The position numbers were made by a program, and so were the translations under genes. This document shows positions 17,371-27,994 of a DNA stretch of 64,000 bases, piece by piece. Origin of the DNA: Psychrobacter sp. 5A.1 (GTDB lineage Bacteria; Pseudomonadota; Gammaproteobacteria; Pseudomonadales; Moraxellaceae); contig NZ_JASDDJ010000011.1 of the NCBI RefSeq assembly GCF_030407455.1, positions 1 to 64,000 on the forward strand. The letters are read 5' to 3'. Below the pieces are notes generated by a model, which did no database searches, was not told the DNA's origin, and saw only the letters and a program-made list of their open reading frames with translations. Numbering within the stretch: the stretch's first letter is position 1; every line of letters begins with the position of its first letter.

Positions 17371-18747
17371 CTAATACAAACCGCGTCCATCTTCAGGTTT
17401 TAGTCGTAAAAAATACAACCCCGAGAGAATGGTCAAGATTCCTAATATCCAATAAGTGGTTTGGAACGCCGCTAGTGTATCCATTTGCAGACGCTCACGT
17501 AATAGAGTCAACACAGCTGCCCCAAACGCAATACCGAAGCTAATCGCCAATTGCTGATTGACCGCCATGAGGCTGTTGCCGCTACTGGTCTGAGCACCCT
17601 CTAGATCACCAATAGTAATCGTATTCATCGCACTGAACTGCATGGAGTTGCAAGCCCCCATGATAGTCAAGATAGGTATAAACCATAGCCACTGCGACGC
17701 ATCGTTGAATTGCGCTAGTACAATGATGAGTGAGCCCATAAACAAAGTATTGTAGACAAGCACTTTACGATAGCTAAACCGCTGAATAATCTTACTGACC
17801 CAAGGTTTGATGCCAATAGCCCCAACCGCAATTGGCGCAAGTAACCAACCTGCCTGCGAAGGCGAGTACTCAAACACCACTTGTAGTAGTAACGGCAACA
17901 AAAAAGGCACGGCACTGATACCAAGCCGCGTGAATAGATTGCCTGTGATACCGATTCGAAAGGTGCGAATGTCAAATAAACTCAGTGGAAACAAGGGGGC
18001 TGCGTGTCGCTTGGCATGCCAGACATATGCACCGATCAGCAGACTTGCAATCAAACCGAGCAATATGCCATAAAGCCCGCGACCTGTCTGTGAGCCAAAC
18101 TCGACAGCCAGCGTGAACCCGCAAGCTGCTGCCGCAAACAATAAAAACCCTGTCCAATCTAGACGCTTGGTATCCTCAAATAGCGCTGGTACCAGTTTTT
18201 TTCCCATGATAAAACCGACCACACCCATCGGTATATTGATTAAAAATATCCAGTGCCAGCTGGCGTACTGAACGATATAACCACCCAGTACGGGTCCTAC
18301 TAAGGGCGCGACCAATGCCGGTATCACCGCAAAGTTCATCACAGTCAAGAGCTTGTTGCGAGGATAAGACTTAACCAGTATCAAACGAGCAACGGGCGTC
18401 ATCATCGCACCGCCAATGCCTTGAACGATGCGTGAGCCAATCAAAAAATCTAGTGTGGGTGAGGCAGCACACAGTAGTGAGCCAATACAAAAAATGATGA
18501 TGGCCGATAGGAATACGCGGCGCGTGCCATATTTATCCGCCAAAAAACCACTGATGGGGATAAAGATAGCCAAGGTCAAGGCATAACTGATCACGGCCCA
18601 TTGCATCTTCAGTGGCGATTCACCCAACGCCTGCGCCATTTGTGGCAATGAGGTGTTCAGTATAGTGGCGTCTAAGATTTGCATAAATAACGCTACCGCT
18701 AGGACATAGGGTAGGTATTTTTCTTGGGTCGGAGTGAGCGTTACCAT
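17371..18747 (-). CDS. MFS drug exporter of the DHA2 (EmrB/MdtD-like) type
   Basis: Proton-driven multidrug efflux permease, 458 residues. It has about 13-14 membrane helices, the motif A region GFLADKYGTRRVFL, motif B-like RIVQGIGGAMMTPVARLIL, and the antiporter motif C region APLVGPVLGGYIVQYASWHWIFLINIPMG. The opening QILDATILNTSLPQMAQALG is characteristic of the 14-helix DHA2 family; overall it looks closest to MdtD. There is no adjacent membrane-fusion protein, so it probably works alone in the inner membrane. The substrate cannot be read from sequence. Confidence 0.88.
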   Translation of the reverse strand: MVTLTPTQEKYLPYVLAVALFMQILDATILNTSLPQMAQALGESPLKMQWAVISYALTLAIFIPISGFLADKYGTRRVFLSAIIIFCIGSLLCAASPTLDFLIGSRIVQGIGGAMMTPVARLILVKSYPRNKLLTVMNFAVIPALVAPLVGPVLGGYIVQYASWHWIFLINIPMGVVGFIMGKKLVPALFEDTKRLDWTGFLLFAAAACGFTLAVEFGSQTGRGLYGILLGLIASLLIGAYVWHAKRHAAPLFPLSLFDIRTFRIGITGNLFTRLGISAVPFLLPLLLQVVFEYSPSQAGWLLAPIAVGAIGIKPWVSKIIQRFSYRKVLVYNTLFMGSLIIVLAQFNDASQWLWFIPILTIMGACNSMQFSAMNTITIGDLEGAQTSSGNSLMAVNQQLAISFGIAFGAAVLTLLRERLQMDTLAAFQTTYWILGILTILSGLYFLRLKPEDGRGLY

Positions 18748-18976
18748 GTGAGTCCCATTGAACGTCTCGTTATGAAGTAAGAAAATAGCGGATTTACGTG
18801 CAGATCACTATGCAAGCTGAGTAGTATAAGAAAGCCTGCGACAGAATAAAAGTGACTCAAAGTAACGAGGACAGTAGAAGCACAACATTGATTACAAGAG
18901 AGGACTTTAATATCGCTATGGGTTCTCGTTATAGTAAACCTTCGCGACAGTCATAAATATACATTGAGGATAGACT

Positions 18977-19798
18977 ATGAGTCAGGATAACAATAAATAT
19001 GTGCCACCAAAGATTTGGGTACAAGATAAAGAAAGCGGCGGTAAATTCGCCAGTATCAATAGTCCAACGGCTGGGGCACGCTATGACAAAGCGCTGCCTG
19101 TTGGCAATGCGCCGTTACAGCTGTACTCGCTAAACACACCAAATGGCGTCAAGGTAAACATATTGCTAGAAGAGCTGGCCGAACTTGGTATTGACGCAGC
19201 AGCATATGATGCCTACAAAATCGATATTTCTAAAGGTGAACAGTTTGGCTCAGGGTTTGTAGAGATAAACCCTAATTCAAAGATTCCAGCCTTGGTCGAT
19301 CATTCTATTGATAATGCAGGCGAGCCGATTGCGCTCTTTGAGTCGGGCGCTATCTTGATGTATTTGGCAGAAAAATTTGGCAAATTTATCCCTTTGTCAG
19401 CTGGCAAAGCGCGAGCCGATTGTCTGTCTTGGGTCATGTGGCAAATGGGAAGCGCGCCTTTCTTAGGCGGCGGCTTCGGGCACTTTTATGCCTATGCGCC
19501 TGAACCTTTAGAGTACCCAATTAACCGCTATACGATGGAAACCAAACGTCAGCTTGATGTGTTAGATAACCACCTAAAAAATCATGAATATCTGTGTGGC
19601 AATGATGACACTGATTACAACATTGCGGATATGATTGTGTGGTCTTGGTATGGGCAGCTGGTACTAGGGAAACTTTATGATGCAGCAGAGTTTTTACAAG
19701 TCAAAGAGTATAAACATGTACAGCGCTGGGCACAAAAAATCGCTGAACGTCCTGCTGTCAAACGTGCGGTAGACTTGACTCTCAGACCAATTGAGTAG
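18977..19798 (+). CDS. yghU: Glutathione-dependent disulfide-bond oxidoreductase, YghU-like
   Basis: GST-superfamily protein, 273 residues. N-terminal thioredoxin fold from about 45 (LQLYSLNTPNGVKVNILLEEL) with the NPNSKIPALVD glutathione-binding loop and FESGAILMYLAEK. The C-terminal helical domain contains MWQMGSAPFLGGGFGHFYAYAPE and DYNIADMIVWSWYG. The catalytic position is TPNG, as in the Nu-class YghU/YfcG group, which bind two glutathiones and reduce disulfides. The roughly 45-residue N-terminal extension also fits YghU. RBS GAGGA precedes ATG 18977. Confidence 0.88.
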   Translation: MSQDNNKYVPPKIWVQDKESGGKFASINSPTAGARYDKALPVGNAPLQLYSLNTPNGVKVNILLEELAELGIDAAAYDAYKIDISKGEQFGSGFVEINPNSKIPALVDHSIDNAGEPIALFESGAILMYLAEKFGKFIPLSAGKARADCLSWVMWQMGSAPFLGGGFGHFYAYAPEPLEYPINRYTMETKRQLDVLDNHLKNHEYLCGNDDTDYNIADMIVWSWYGQLVLGKLYDAAEFLQVKEYKHVQRWAQKIAERPAVKRAVDLTLRPIE

Positions 19799-19815
19799 AA
19801 TCTGTCTTTCAATCT

Positions 19816-19963
19816 GAACCCTAAATAGTAAATGGGTTAGAAATGGCTAAATCGTTGCCAAACTGCGTCAGGTAAATAGCTTGCTAATATCTGTACAGCT
19901 TTCCTTGTTTGGCTGCCACTTATCTCGTTTTTATCACCATTTTCAAAATAACGATGCGCCCTA
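19816..19963 (+). repeat. Decayed miniature element
   Basis: From TAAATGGGTTAGAAATGGCTAAATC to ATAACGATGCGCCCTA it follows the 174-bp element but has lost the left terminal repeat and gained several substitutions. Confidence 0.6.
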
Positions 19964-19994
19964 GGCTGATAAGTGATTAACTTATCGGCCTTTT
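19964..19994 (+). terminator. Terminator after the YghU-like gene
   Basis: GGCTGATAAGT and ACTTATCGGCC pair (one G-T wobble) around GATTA, followed by TTTT. It abuts the right end of the decayed miniature element. The remaining 160 bases before the next gene show no further feature. Confidence 0.75.
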
Positions 19995-20154
19995 CTATAT
20001 GATTATTTATATATAGCTATGTCTGAATAATCATATGCTTGCATCATTACATAATGATACATTAGTACAACAGATAGAAACACTAGTGCGTTAAGATGGC
20101 AGACAGCATCTACGTACCAACCCACTCTACAAAAATAAAAAGATACTGTTATTG

Positions 20155-21243
20155 ATGATAAAAAATAAAATACGACTTTCTATGTTTGTTGCCATTATGA
20201 GCAGTGCGGCGTTATTTAGTCCCGCAAGTATGGCACATGCAGCAACTGAATTAACCAGTCAGGATTGGCAAGTGGCCTGTGATAATACACGGACGTGCCG
20301 GCTGGCAGGATATCAAGCAGAGAACAACAGTGAATTCCCTGTGTCCATATTGCTGATACGCCGTGCAGGCGCGAATGCTGGTGTGGATGGTAAGATAAAA
20401 ATTGGCGGTGCTAAAGAAAGCTCTTCTAAAGCCTTGATGCAGCTGGGCAATCGCCACCGAATATCGTTATTAATTAATGATAAAAACTATGGGGAAACCA
20501 AGCCATATTCAGCCGCTTCAGGCAATGCCGAACTGACACCAGCACAAGTAACGGCGCTGCTAGAGGCATTGACCAAATCAAGCAAGATTGAGCTGGTGCT
20601 CCGAAATTCACGCTGGCAACTCTCTGATAAAGGGGCCAGTGCGGTCATGGCCAAAGCAGATGAATTCCAAGGACGGGTTGGAACATCCAGTGCTTTTATT
20701 AAAAGTGACACCGCTGTCAAATCTAATGACGGTATATTGCCACCCAAAACCGCACCAAAACTAAACTTTGTAGCACCTAATCCAAAAGCAGTCGCGAGTG
20801 ATCGAAAAAAATTCGTCATGAAATCCTCTCAATTAGCATCGCTGATGCAAGGTACGATGAAAGATGCAGAGAGCGATTGTCCAAACTTGTCAGATAAGTC
20901 GCCTTGGCGTGTCAGTCGTTTAAATGACTCACAGCTACTGGCACAACACGACTGCTGGACAGGGGCTTATAACACAGGGTCAGGGGTTTGGGTACTCAAT
21001 GATAGCAAGCCTTACAAGCCGACATTAGTGACGACCAGTGCCACCAGCTACGACAAAGGCAAGCTCACCTCTGTACAAAAAGGCCGCGGTATTGGGGACT
21101 GCATGAGCAAAACCGATTGGATATGGACGGGAAAAACGTTTGAAAAAAGCCATGAGAGCACCACAGGGCTATGTCGTATGATTGAGATCGGCGGTGCGTG
21201 GCAGCTGCCAACCTATGTCACCAAAGTCAAAACCGTGCGATAA
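20155..21243 (+). CDS. DUF1176 family secreted protein
   Basis: A 362-residue protein with a clear Sec signal peptide (hydrophobic stretch, then SMAHA-A). DUF1176 traits are LTSQDWQVACDNTRTCRLAGYQ near the start, the paired-cysteine C-terminal half (DCPNL, HDCWTGAYNTGSGVWVLND, GDCMSKTDWIWTGKTFEKS, GLCRMIEIGGAWQLPTYVT), and overall length. Function is unknown; the envelope location and several cysteines suggest a disulfide-stabilised periplasmic protein. ATG 20155 is preferred over the TTG one codon upstream. Confidence 0.82.
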   Translation: MIKNKIRLSMFVAIMSSAALFSPASMAHAATELTSQDWQVACDNTRTCRLAGYQAENNSEFPVSILLIRRAGANAGVDGKIKIGGAKESSSKALMQLGNRHRISLLINDKNYGETKPYSAASGNAELTPAQVTALLEALTKSSKIELVLRNSRWQLSDKGASAVMAKADEFQGRVGTSSAFIKSDTAVKSNDGILPPKTAPKLNFVAPNPKAVASDRKKFVMKSSQLASLMQGTMKDAESDCPNLSDKSPWRVSRLNDSQLLAQHDCWTGAYNTGSGVWVLNDSKPYKPTLVTTSATSYDKGKLTSVQKGRGIGDCMSKTDWIWTGKTFEKSHESTTGLCRMIEIGGAWQLPTYVTKVKTVR

Positions 21244-21252
21244 ATAAATAGC

Positions 21253-21291
21253 TGAGCGTGTTTCTTATCAGTATGATTGGGACACGCCCTA
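21253..21291. repeat. Miniature-element end remnant
   Basis: GAGCGTGTTTC faces GGGACACGCCCTA with about 15 bases between: the two terminal repeats only, as at 1099-1137. It may serve as a hairpin after the DUF1176 gene. Confidence 0.4.
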
Positions 21292-21322
21292 GGCTTATTT
21301 AGCCAATAATTTAATAAATAGG

Positions 21323-21807
21323 TACATATAGTTTTTTATTGTGCTATACTGCGTCGCCACGTTAGCTTAGGCTTTCGTGAATTATGAGATTGATAACATC
21401 GCCTGCGATTTTGGGTCTAGGATGACCATAAGTAATTGTTGCCGATGATTTTGTGTACTTAAATAACCATTTATAAAAATATCAGTTATTTTTGACTCAT
21501 ATCTTATCTACTGGCCTATAAACAGGGTCTAGATTGGTTGCTGTTTGCCTTTATCTGCTTTGGACAAAGCATTGATAATGTGCGTATATCAAGCAAGGAT
21601 AAGACACTCGGCACTACCACCAAAATACGTCAGACAGCACGAACGCATTTATTATAAAGACGCTAAGCTTTATTGGCTTGGTTTCTAGTTATCGACAATT
21701 TTATGTTGCTCGGTAGTTATTTAATAAAGGCAGCGTGGTGAACGGTTATCAGTGGTATGCATCAAGTTTGCTGAATTTACAGCAACTTATACTTACCAAG
21801 GATTCTT
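21323..21807 (+). promoter_or_regulatory. Promoter and long untranslated leader of the DEAD-box gene
   Basis: A sigma-70-like -10 TATACT is at 21345-21350, with TACATA at a suitable -35 distance (21323-21328). No reading frame of note follows until the helicase ATG at 21808, leaving a leader of about 450 bases. Long leaders are common on cold-induced RNA helicase and cold-shock mRNAs; regulation by temperature is inferred, not seen. Confidence 0.45.
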
Positions 21808-23463
21808 ATGACTGACATCTTATCTGCAATCGCCGCTGAAAACGGCATCATCGAAAACACTGACACCCCAAATACTGACACTCAAGCGGCTGCTACTGAC
21901 GCTGTTGACGAAAACCAAGTTACTTTTACTGATCTTGGCATCGCTAAGCCTATTCTAACTGCACTTGATCGCAGTGGTTATACCAACCCAACGCCTATCC
22001 AAGCACAAGCTATTCCTTTTGCTCTAGCAGGTCGTGACCTTTTATTGTCAGCGCAAACGGGTAGTGGTAAAACTGCGGCTTTCGTTATCCCTGTACTTGA
22101 CCGTTTGAGCCGTGCCACTAGCTTTGACAAATTAACCAAAGCACTTATCCTAACGCCAACGCGTGAACTTGCTCAGCAAGTACATGACAGCGTTCGTACA
22201 TACTCTAAAGATATGCGCGGTCTATTTTGTGTGCCACTAGTTGGCGGCGCACCATACAACGGTCAGATCACTGCTTTGAAAAAAGGCGTTCAAGTAATCG
22301 TTGCGACTCCTGGTCGTCTACTTGACCATATCAATGCTGGTCGTGTTGACTTATCAAGCCTAGAAGTATTGGTACTTGATGAAGCTGACCGCATGCTAGA
22401 CATGGGTTTTGCTGATGACATCAGTGACATCTTGCGCGCTGCTCCTACTGATCGTCAAACCATCATGTGTTCTGCAACTTGGGATGGCCCAGTAGGTAAA
22501 ATCGCTGCCAGCTTCACTAAGAACCCTGAGCGTGTATCAATCAAAGTAGAATCTGCACACATCGAAGAAAAAGTGTACTACTGTGATGATTTCGATCATA
22601 AAAACCGTTTACTTGACAAAATCGTTTGCCAGCAAGATATGGAACAGATCATTATCTTTGCTGCTACCAAACGTAGCACTGAAAAACTAGCAAAACAGTT
22701 ACAAGAAGCTGGTCATAAAGCAAGCTTCCTACATGGTGACTTGCCACAAAGCAAGCGTAACCGTATCGTTCAAGATTTGCGTAATGGTAAAGTTAAAATC
22801 CTAGTAGCGACTGACGTTGCTGCTCGTGGTCTAGACATTCCAGCAATCTCGCACGTCATCAACTATGATCTTCCACGCCAAACTGAAGATTACGTCCATC
22901 GTATCGGTCGTTGTGGCCGTGCTGGTCGTACTGGTATCGCTATCAGCTTATGTAGCATGGATGATCGTCCACAGCTAAACGCTATCAACCGTTATTTAGA
23001 TCGCAAAATGGAAGTATGTATCATCGAAGGCATGGAGCCTAAGAAAACTTACGTACCTAGCGAAAATAAAGGTAATGGTCGTGGCCGTGGTCGTGGTCGT
23101 TCTAACGGCGGTGGCGGTCAAGGCCGTGGTCGTTCAGGCGGTGGCTATCAAGGTAATCCTGCTAATGCTCGTGGTCGTTCAAGCGACAGCTCATCAACTG
23201 GTCAACGTGCTAGCAATGACAGCGGCTATCAAGGTAAGCCACGTGACACGTCAGGCAAACCAAATGAGCGTTCAGGTGGCAAGCCGTATCAAGGCAAGCG
23301 CACTGGTGGCCCTAGCCGCGGTGATAGCACTGGCGTTCCACGTGGTGAGCGCGCTGCAACCGGTCGCGGTCGTCCAAGCGGCAGCCAAGGTCGTCCAGCT
23401 GGTCGTTCTGACAGCCGTGGCCAAGGTCGTCCAAACGGCGGCAACCGTGGTAACAACTCGTAA
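21808..23463 (+). CDS. DEAD-box RNA helicase with RGG-rich tail (RhlE/CsdA type)
   Basis: ATP-dependent RNA helicase, 551 residues. Ordered motifs: F-T-DLG Q-motif region (about 38-68, TPIQAQAI), motif I AQTGSGKT, Ia PTRELAQQ, Ib TPGRLLD, II DEAD, III SAT, V ATDVAARGLD, VI HRIGRCGRAGR. From about residue 425 the tail is very rich in Arg, Gly and Ser with many GRGRG and QGR units, an RNA-binding disordered region. In cold-adapted bacteria such helicases unwind mRNA and assist ribosome assembly at low temperature. The core resembles RhlE; I leave the symbol open. Confidence 0.92.
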   Translation: MTDILSAIAAENGIIENTDTPNTDTQAAATDAVDENQVTFTDLGIAKPILTALDRSGYTNPTPIQAQAIPFALAGRDLLLSAQTGSGKTAAFVIPVLDRLSRATSFDKLTKALILTPTRELAQQVHDSVRTYSKDMRGLFCVPLVGGAPYNGQITALKKGVQVIVATPGRLLDHINAGRVDLSSLEVLVLDEADRMLDMGFADDISDILRAAPTDRQTIMCSATWDGPVGKIAASFTKNPERVSIKVESAHIEEKVYYCDDFDHKNRLLDKIVCQQDMEQIIIFAATKRSTEKLAKQLQEAGHKASFLHGDLPQSKRNRIVQDLRNGKVKILVATDVAARGLDIPAISHVINYDLPRQTEDYVHRIGRCGRAGRTGIAISLCSMDDRPQLNAINRYLDRKMEVCIIEGMEPKKTYVPSENKGNGRGRGRGRSNGGGGQGRGRSGGGYQGNPANARGRSSDSSSTGQRASNDSGYQGKPRDTSGKPNERSGGKPYQGKRTGGPSRGDSTGVPRGERAATGRGRPSGSQGRPAGRSDSRGQGRPNGGNRGNNS

Positions 23464-23520
23464 TATGGTTATATTTGACGATTAAAATGATTGATTCATT
23501 GATCGTCTAAAAATAACACT

Positions 23521-23552
23521 AAAAAAGCCAGATACTTGTTATCTGGCTTTTT
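23521..23552 (+). terminator. Terminator after the DEAD-box helicase
   Basis: AAAAAAGCCAGATA and TATCTGGCTTTTTT pair around a short CTTGT loop, ending in a T run. Confidence 0.92.
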
Positions 23553-23645
23553 TGCGTTTGATAATTCCGTATTTGTCCTTGTATGAGTTTTTTGCCTTGT
23601 CTATACTGATTTACTTTTGCCCGTTGTAACACTTGGAGCACCTTG

Positions 23646-24890
23646 ATGTCTGCCACCTCAAATTTAGCAATTGATAATTTGCCATTAGCTTTTGGCATCA
23701 TCATGGCCATTATTGGTCTGGTTTTTTATACCCAAGGCTTACCGGGTAAGTTTTGGCGACGGTTTTATGCGGTACTACCAGGTATTGTGTTGTGCTGCTT
23801 TATACCAGCCACTCTGAATAGCTTGGGCGTCTTCACTGATGGCGTTGGTTCGCAGATTTATGGTTTTACTGCGACTTATTTACTGCCAGCAAGTTTGCTG
23901 TTGATGACCTTATCAATGGATGTGCCCAAGATATTGGGCTTAGGCTGGAAAGCAATCGCCATGTTCTTCGCTGCGAGTATCGCTATCATCATCAGTGGTC
24001 CGATCAGTTTAGGGATTGCTAAATGGATATCGCCTGGCATGTTCACAGATGACACGCTATGGCGCGGATTTTCAGCGGTGGCGGGCAGTTGGATCGGCGG
24101 GGCGGCCAATCAAGCCGCGATGAAGGAGCTATTCGGGGTCAGTGATGATTTGTTTGGTATGATGATTTTGGTCGATGCTACCAATGCCTCATTATGGTTA
24201 TTGGCTATCTTGGTGATGGCAAAACACAGTGACAAAATAGACCGTTTTCTACGCGCGGATACCAGTAGTATCGATAAGGTTATTAAAGCCGTCGAGAGCT
24301 ATGAGCGTGATCATGCGCGCCCAGCAACCATCAATGATTTGATGGTGATGTTTGGTTTATGTTTTGCGATGGTCGGAGTGGCGCATTTCGTCGGAGGACA
24401 GATTGCAGGGTTTTTTGCCCCATACAAATGGGCAGTACAGTATAGCTTTGCCAGCTCATTTTTTTGGATGGTGGTGATTATCACCTTAATAGGCGTCATC
24501 TTTTCTTTTACTAAGATTCGCAGGCTTGATCATGTTGGTGCATCAAAAATAGGCACGGTATTTATCTTTGTATTAATCGCCGCGATCGGTATGCAGATTA
24601 ATTTGGCTGGTATCGTCTCACAGTGGCGGTTACTACTAATTGGTTTCTTATGGATGAGCATCCATGTCGTGATTATTTTTGCTGTCGCCAGACTCATTCG
24701 TGCGCCGTTTTTCTTTTTGGCAGTTGGCTCTAATGCCAACACTGGCGGGGCATCTTCCGCCCCGATTGTCGCAACAGCGTTTCATCCGTCACTGGCTCCA
24801 GTTGGCGTATTCTTGGGTATTTTAGGTTATGCGGTAGGGACGTTTGGCGGTTATATCAGCACCCAATTGATGCGTTTGGTGGTGTCTTAA
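23646..24890 (+). CDS. DUF819 family membrane protein (YjcL-like)
   Basis: A 414-residue inner-membrane protein with 10-12 helices. DUF819 hallmarks: LPGKFWRRFYAVLPGIVLCCFIPATLNSLG, SWIGGAANQAAMKELFGVSD, and the C-terminal VGSNANTGGASSAPIVATAFHPSLAPVGVFLGILGYAVGTFGGY. The paired small-residue re-entrant loops are reminiscent of transporter folds, but no substrate is established to my knowledge. ATG 23646 has GGAG 7-10 bases upstream. Confidence 0.85.
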   Translation: MSATSNLAIDNLPLAFGIIMAIIGLVFYTQGLPGKFWRRFYAVLPGIVLCCFIPATLNSLGVFTDGVGSQIYGFTATYLLPASLLLMTLSMDVPKILGLGWKAIAMFFAASIAIIISGPISLGIAKWISPGMFTDDTLWRGFSAVAGSWIGGAANQAAMKELFGVSDDLFGMMILVDATNASLWLLAILVMAKHSDKIDRFLRADTSSIDKVIKAVESYERDHARPATINDLMVMFGLCFAMVGVAHFVGGQIAGFFAPYKWAVQYSFASSFFWMVVIITLIGVIFSFTKIRRLDHVGASKIGTVFIFVLIAAIGMQINLAGIVSQWRLLLIGFLWMSIHVVIIFAVARLIRAPFFFLAVGSNANTGGASSAPIVATAFHPSLAPVGVFLGILGYAVGTFGGYISTQLMRLVVS

Positions 24891-24931
24891 TCTCTAATTT
24901 GTCATTTTACTAATAGTGTTTTTTGCTAAAC

Positions 24932-24958
24932 AAAACCCGCATTGATGCGGGTTTTTTA
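24932..24958 (+). terminator. Terminator after the DUF819 gene
   Basis: AAAACCCGCAT and ATGCGGGTTTT stem with a minimal loop, then a T run. Confidence 0.92.
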
Positions 24959-25142
24959 TTATTAATGATTGGGTGACTTGAGTTATCATTTTGTCTATCT
25001 ATGCTATTGATACGTAAACCTCGCCATGACCTTCCATGAGTACGTGTTAACCTTTCTGCTAATTGAATAAAGACAACTGATTAAATAAAGAAAACTAAGC
25101 ACGTTAGGAATAATACATCGATTCGATAGGAACAATAACGTT

Positions 25143-27710
25143 ATGGCAAACCCAAAAAAATTAGAAGAAAAAACAAGTATAACAAGCACAGTAAAGAACG
25201 CCCTTTATAACCCTGACCAAGATAATATTCAGGTCAGAGGCGCGCGTGTACATAACTTAAAGAACGTTGATGTTGATTTACCTCGCAATGCACTAGTGGT
25301 CTTTACTGGTATCTCCGGCTCAGGAAAGTCATCATTAGCATTTGGTACGTTGTTTGCCGAGTCACAACGCCGCTATCTCGATTCGGTATCCCCTTATGCA
25401 AGACGACTCATTGATCAGGTCGATGAGCCAGATGTCGATTCTATAGAAGGCTTACCACCAGCAGTCGCTTTGCAGCAAAAAAGAGGTACGCCTTCAGTGC
25501 GATCGTCCGTGGGTAGCGTAACGACGATATCCAATGGCCTGCGTATGCTGTACTCACGCGCAGGAGAGTATCCAGCAGATCAAGGAATACTGTATGCCGA
25601 TGCATTCTCTCCCAATACGCCAGATGGTGCTTGTCCGACTTGCTCAGGTATTGGCCGCGTATTTGAGGTCACTGAAGAGTTGCTGGTCCCAGACAATACC
25701 AAGACCATCCGTGAGCGGGCAATTGCGGCATGGCCACCAGCGTGGCAAGGACAAAACCTTAGCCGTATATTGACCACATTGGGCTATGATATTGATAAAC
25801 CATGGCACACACTGCCGAAAAAAACACGCGACTGGATTTTGTTTACAGATGATACGTCAACAGTACCTGTCTATCCTGAATACAACATTGAGCAAACGCG
25901 TGATGCGATTGAAAAAGGCGAAAAGCCAAACTATATGGGTACTTTTACCAGTGCCAAAAACTTCATTTTGCACTCTTTTGCCACCACTCAGAGCCCACGT
26001 ACCAAAAAGCGCGTCTCGCAGTTTATGCAGATATCTGAGTGTCCAGAATGCCATGGCAAAAAATTAAAGAAAGAATCGCTATCGGTTAAGTTTGCAGGAC
26101 TCGATATCGGTGAGCTATCACAGTTAACACTGACTGAAATGGCGGAAAAACTAGAAACAACCGCTTGTACCAAGGTAGCTGATAACACACCAAACCGCGA
26201 AAAAGCCATCGTCGCCCAGCGTATCGCCAGTGACATTCTCTCTCGTGTTGAAGCGCTGACAAGGTTAGGGTTGGGCTATCTATCGCTTGAGCGTACAACA
26301 CCGACACTCTCTCCTGGTGAGCTACAGCGACTGCGTTTGGCCACTCAAATTCGCTCGCAGCTGTTTGGCGTGGTCTATGTCCTTGATGAGCCATCGGCAG
26401 GTCTGCATCCTGCTGATACTCAAGCATTGCTAGGGTCGTTGGATGAGCTGATTGCCGCTGGTAACTCGGTGTTTGTCGTTGAGCATGACGTGAGCGTCAT
26501 CAGACATGCCGATTGGGTAGTCGATGTCGGGCCAAAGGCAGGCACGCATGGTGGTGAGATTGTCTATAGTGGTTCTGTAGATGGTCTTCGTGAGGTTGAA
26601 CAGTCGCATACTGGCCAATATCTCTTTGCCAATACTACGTCTAACGCAAAGTCAAAATCTAGCACAAGGCAGCCGACAGAGTGGCTTAAGCTTGCTAACA
26701 TCGAGCGAAACAATATCACAGGATTAGACGTTGAGTTTCCGCTTGGGGTCATGACCAGCGTTACAGGGGTCTCGGGCTCAGGAAAATCAAGCCTTGTCAG
26801 TCAAGCGTTGGTAGAGCTTATCAATGAAGCATTGGGTCAAAAGACAGTCACAGACGCGCCTGTTGGTGAGGCAGACTTACTTGAGCAAGAGCTTGAGTCA
26901 GTAACTGGTGGTGAAATCGTCGCTGGCATGAAGCACGTCCGCCGTCTTATTAATATCAATCAAAAAGCGATTGGGCGTACACCGCGCTCTAATTTGGCAA
27001 CCTATACGGGTTTGTTTGACGATGTACGTAAGATTTTTGCGGCGACCAAGCAAGCAAAATCTCATGGCTATGATGCTGGCAGGTTCTCATTTAACACGAC
27101 CAAAGGCCGCTGCCCAAATTGCGAAGGCTTAGGGTTTGTCAGTGTTGAGCTGTTATTCCTACCAAGCGTCTATGCGCCTTGTCAGGTTTGTCATGGTCAA
27201 CGTTATGATGAGGATACGCTGGCAATCACTTATCGAGATAAAAACATCGCCGAAGTCTTGAACTTAACAGTTGAAGCGGCTCATGAGTTTTTTGCTGATG
27301 AGGCCCCCATTTTACGTGCATTAGAGGCGTTACTACAAGTTGGACTTGGCTACTTACGTCTGGGTCAGCCTGCTACCGAGTTATCAGGCGGCGAAGCGCA
27401 GCGGATTAAGCTTGCCACTGAGCTGCAGCGTGTGCAACGAGGCGACACGCTATACATCTTAGATGAACCAACCACAGGCCTACACCCTGCTGATGTGTCC
27501 ATGCTAATGACACAGTTAAATGGTCTCGTCGATGCGGGCAATACCGTCATCATGGTTGAACACGATATGCAAGTGGCTAGCAACAGCGACTGGATTATAG
27601 ATATCGGGCCAGAGGCTGGAGATGCGGGCGGAATGATTGTTGCTCAAGGTACGCCATATGATGTTTCTCAGTCAAAAGACAGCCGTACTGCACCTTTTTT
27701 ACTGGTGTAA
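25143..27710 (+). CDS. UvrA-like ABC ATPase (short UvrA paralogue)
   Basis: Excinuclease-A family protein, 855 residues against about 940 in canonical UvrA. Two ABC modules are visible: Walker [11 protein letters not shown] with signature [14 protein letters not shown] and DEPSAGLHP, then Walker [11 protein letters not shown] with signature [15 protein letters not shown] and DEPTTGLHP. Zinc-knuckle cysteines occur at [23 protein letters not shown] and CQVCHG. The region after the first Walker A is shortened, and the first signature reads SPGE, not SGGE. This fits the UvrA2-type paralogues linked to drug or DNA-adduct tolerance rather than the housekeeping UvrA that works with UvrB. It stands alone. 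Confidence 0.85.
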   Translation: MANPKKLEEKTSITSTVKNALYNPDQDNIQVRGARVHNLKNVDVDLPRNALVVFTGISGSGKSSLAFGTLFAESQRRYLDSVSPYARRLIDQVDEPDVDSIEGLPPAVALQQKRGTPSVRSSVGSVTTISNGLRMLYSRAGEYPADQGILYADAFSPNTPDGACPTCSGIGRVFEVTEELLVPDNTKTIRERAIAAWPPAWQGQNLSRILTTLGYDIDKPWHTLPKKTRDWILFTDDTSTVPVYPEYNIEQTRDAIEKGEKPNYMGTFTSAKNFILHSFATTQSPRTKKRVSQFMQISECPECHGKKLKKESLSVKFAGLDIGELSQLTLTEMAEKLETTACTKVADNTPNREKAIVAQRIASDILSRVEALTRLGLGYLSLERTTPTLSPGELQRLRLATQIRSQLFGVVYVLDEPSAGLHPADTQALLGSLDELIAAGNSVFVVEHDVSVIRHADWVVDVGPKAGTHGGEIVYSGSVDGLREVEQSHTGQYLFANTTSNAKSKSSTRQPTEWLKLANIERNNITGLDVEFPLGVMTSVTGVSGSGKSSLVSQALVELINEALGQKTVTDAPVGEADLLEQELESVTGGEIVAGMKHVRRLININQKAIGRTPRSNLATYTGLFDDVRKIFAATKQAKSHGYDAGRFSFNTTKGRCPNCEGLGFVSVELLFLPSVYAPCQVCHGQRYDEDTLAITYRDKNIAEVLNLTVEAAHEFFADEAPILRALEALLQVGLGYLRLGQPATELSGGEAQRIKLATELQRVQRGDTLYILDEPTTGLHPADVSMLMTQLNGLVDAGNTVIMVEHDMQVASNSDWIIDIGPEAGDAGGMIVAQGTPYDVSQSKDSRTAPFLLV

Positions 27711-27772
27711 TGGTACTATATTTATATCAGTGTCTTTACATCCGTACATGTTACTGATGTAAAAATGAGTAT

Positions 27773-27946
27773 TAGGGCGTGTCCTCAATTCAATCGATAG
27801 TTATCTAAATGGGTTAAAAATGGCTAAATCTTGCCAAACGGCGTCAAATAGCTGACTAATATCTCGATATTATCTGCACTATTTTCCTCGTTTGACTGCG
27901 ATTTATCTCATTTTTATCACCATTTTTAAAATGAGGACACGCCCTA
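27773..27946 (+). mobile_element. Complete 174-bp miniature element, copy 2
   Basis: Begins TAGGGCGTGTCCTCAATTC and ends AATGAGGACACGCCCTA with TA at both outer edges. Same orientation as the copy at 11850. It separates the UvrA-like gene from the end of the retron operon. Confidence 0.78.
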
Positions 27947-27994
27947 GAAATAGAATTTTTCTAATACTCATTTTTTGTAAGTATAAATAAATAT

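Noticed and set aside
23075-23485. A 136-codon frame rich in Val and Ala
   Set aside because: It is the shifted reading of the RGG-encoding tail of the DEAD-box helicase; its simple composition is a by-product of CGT/GGT repeats.
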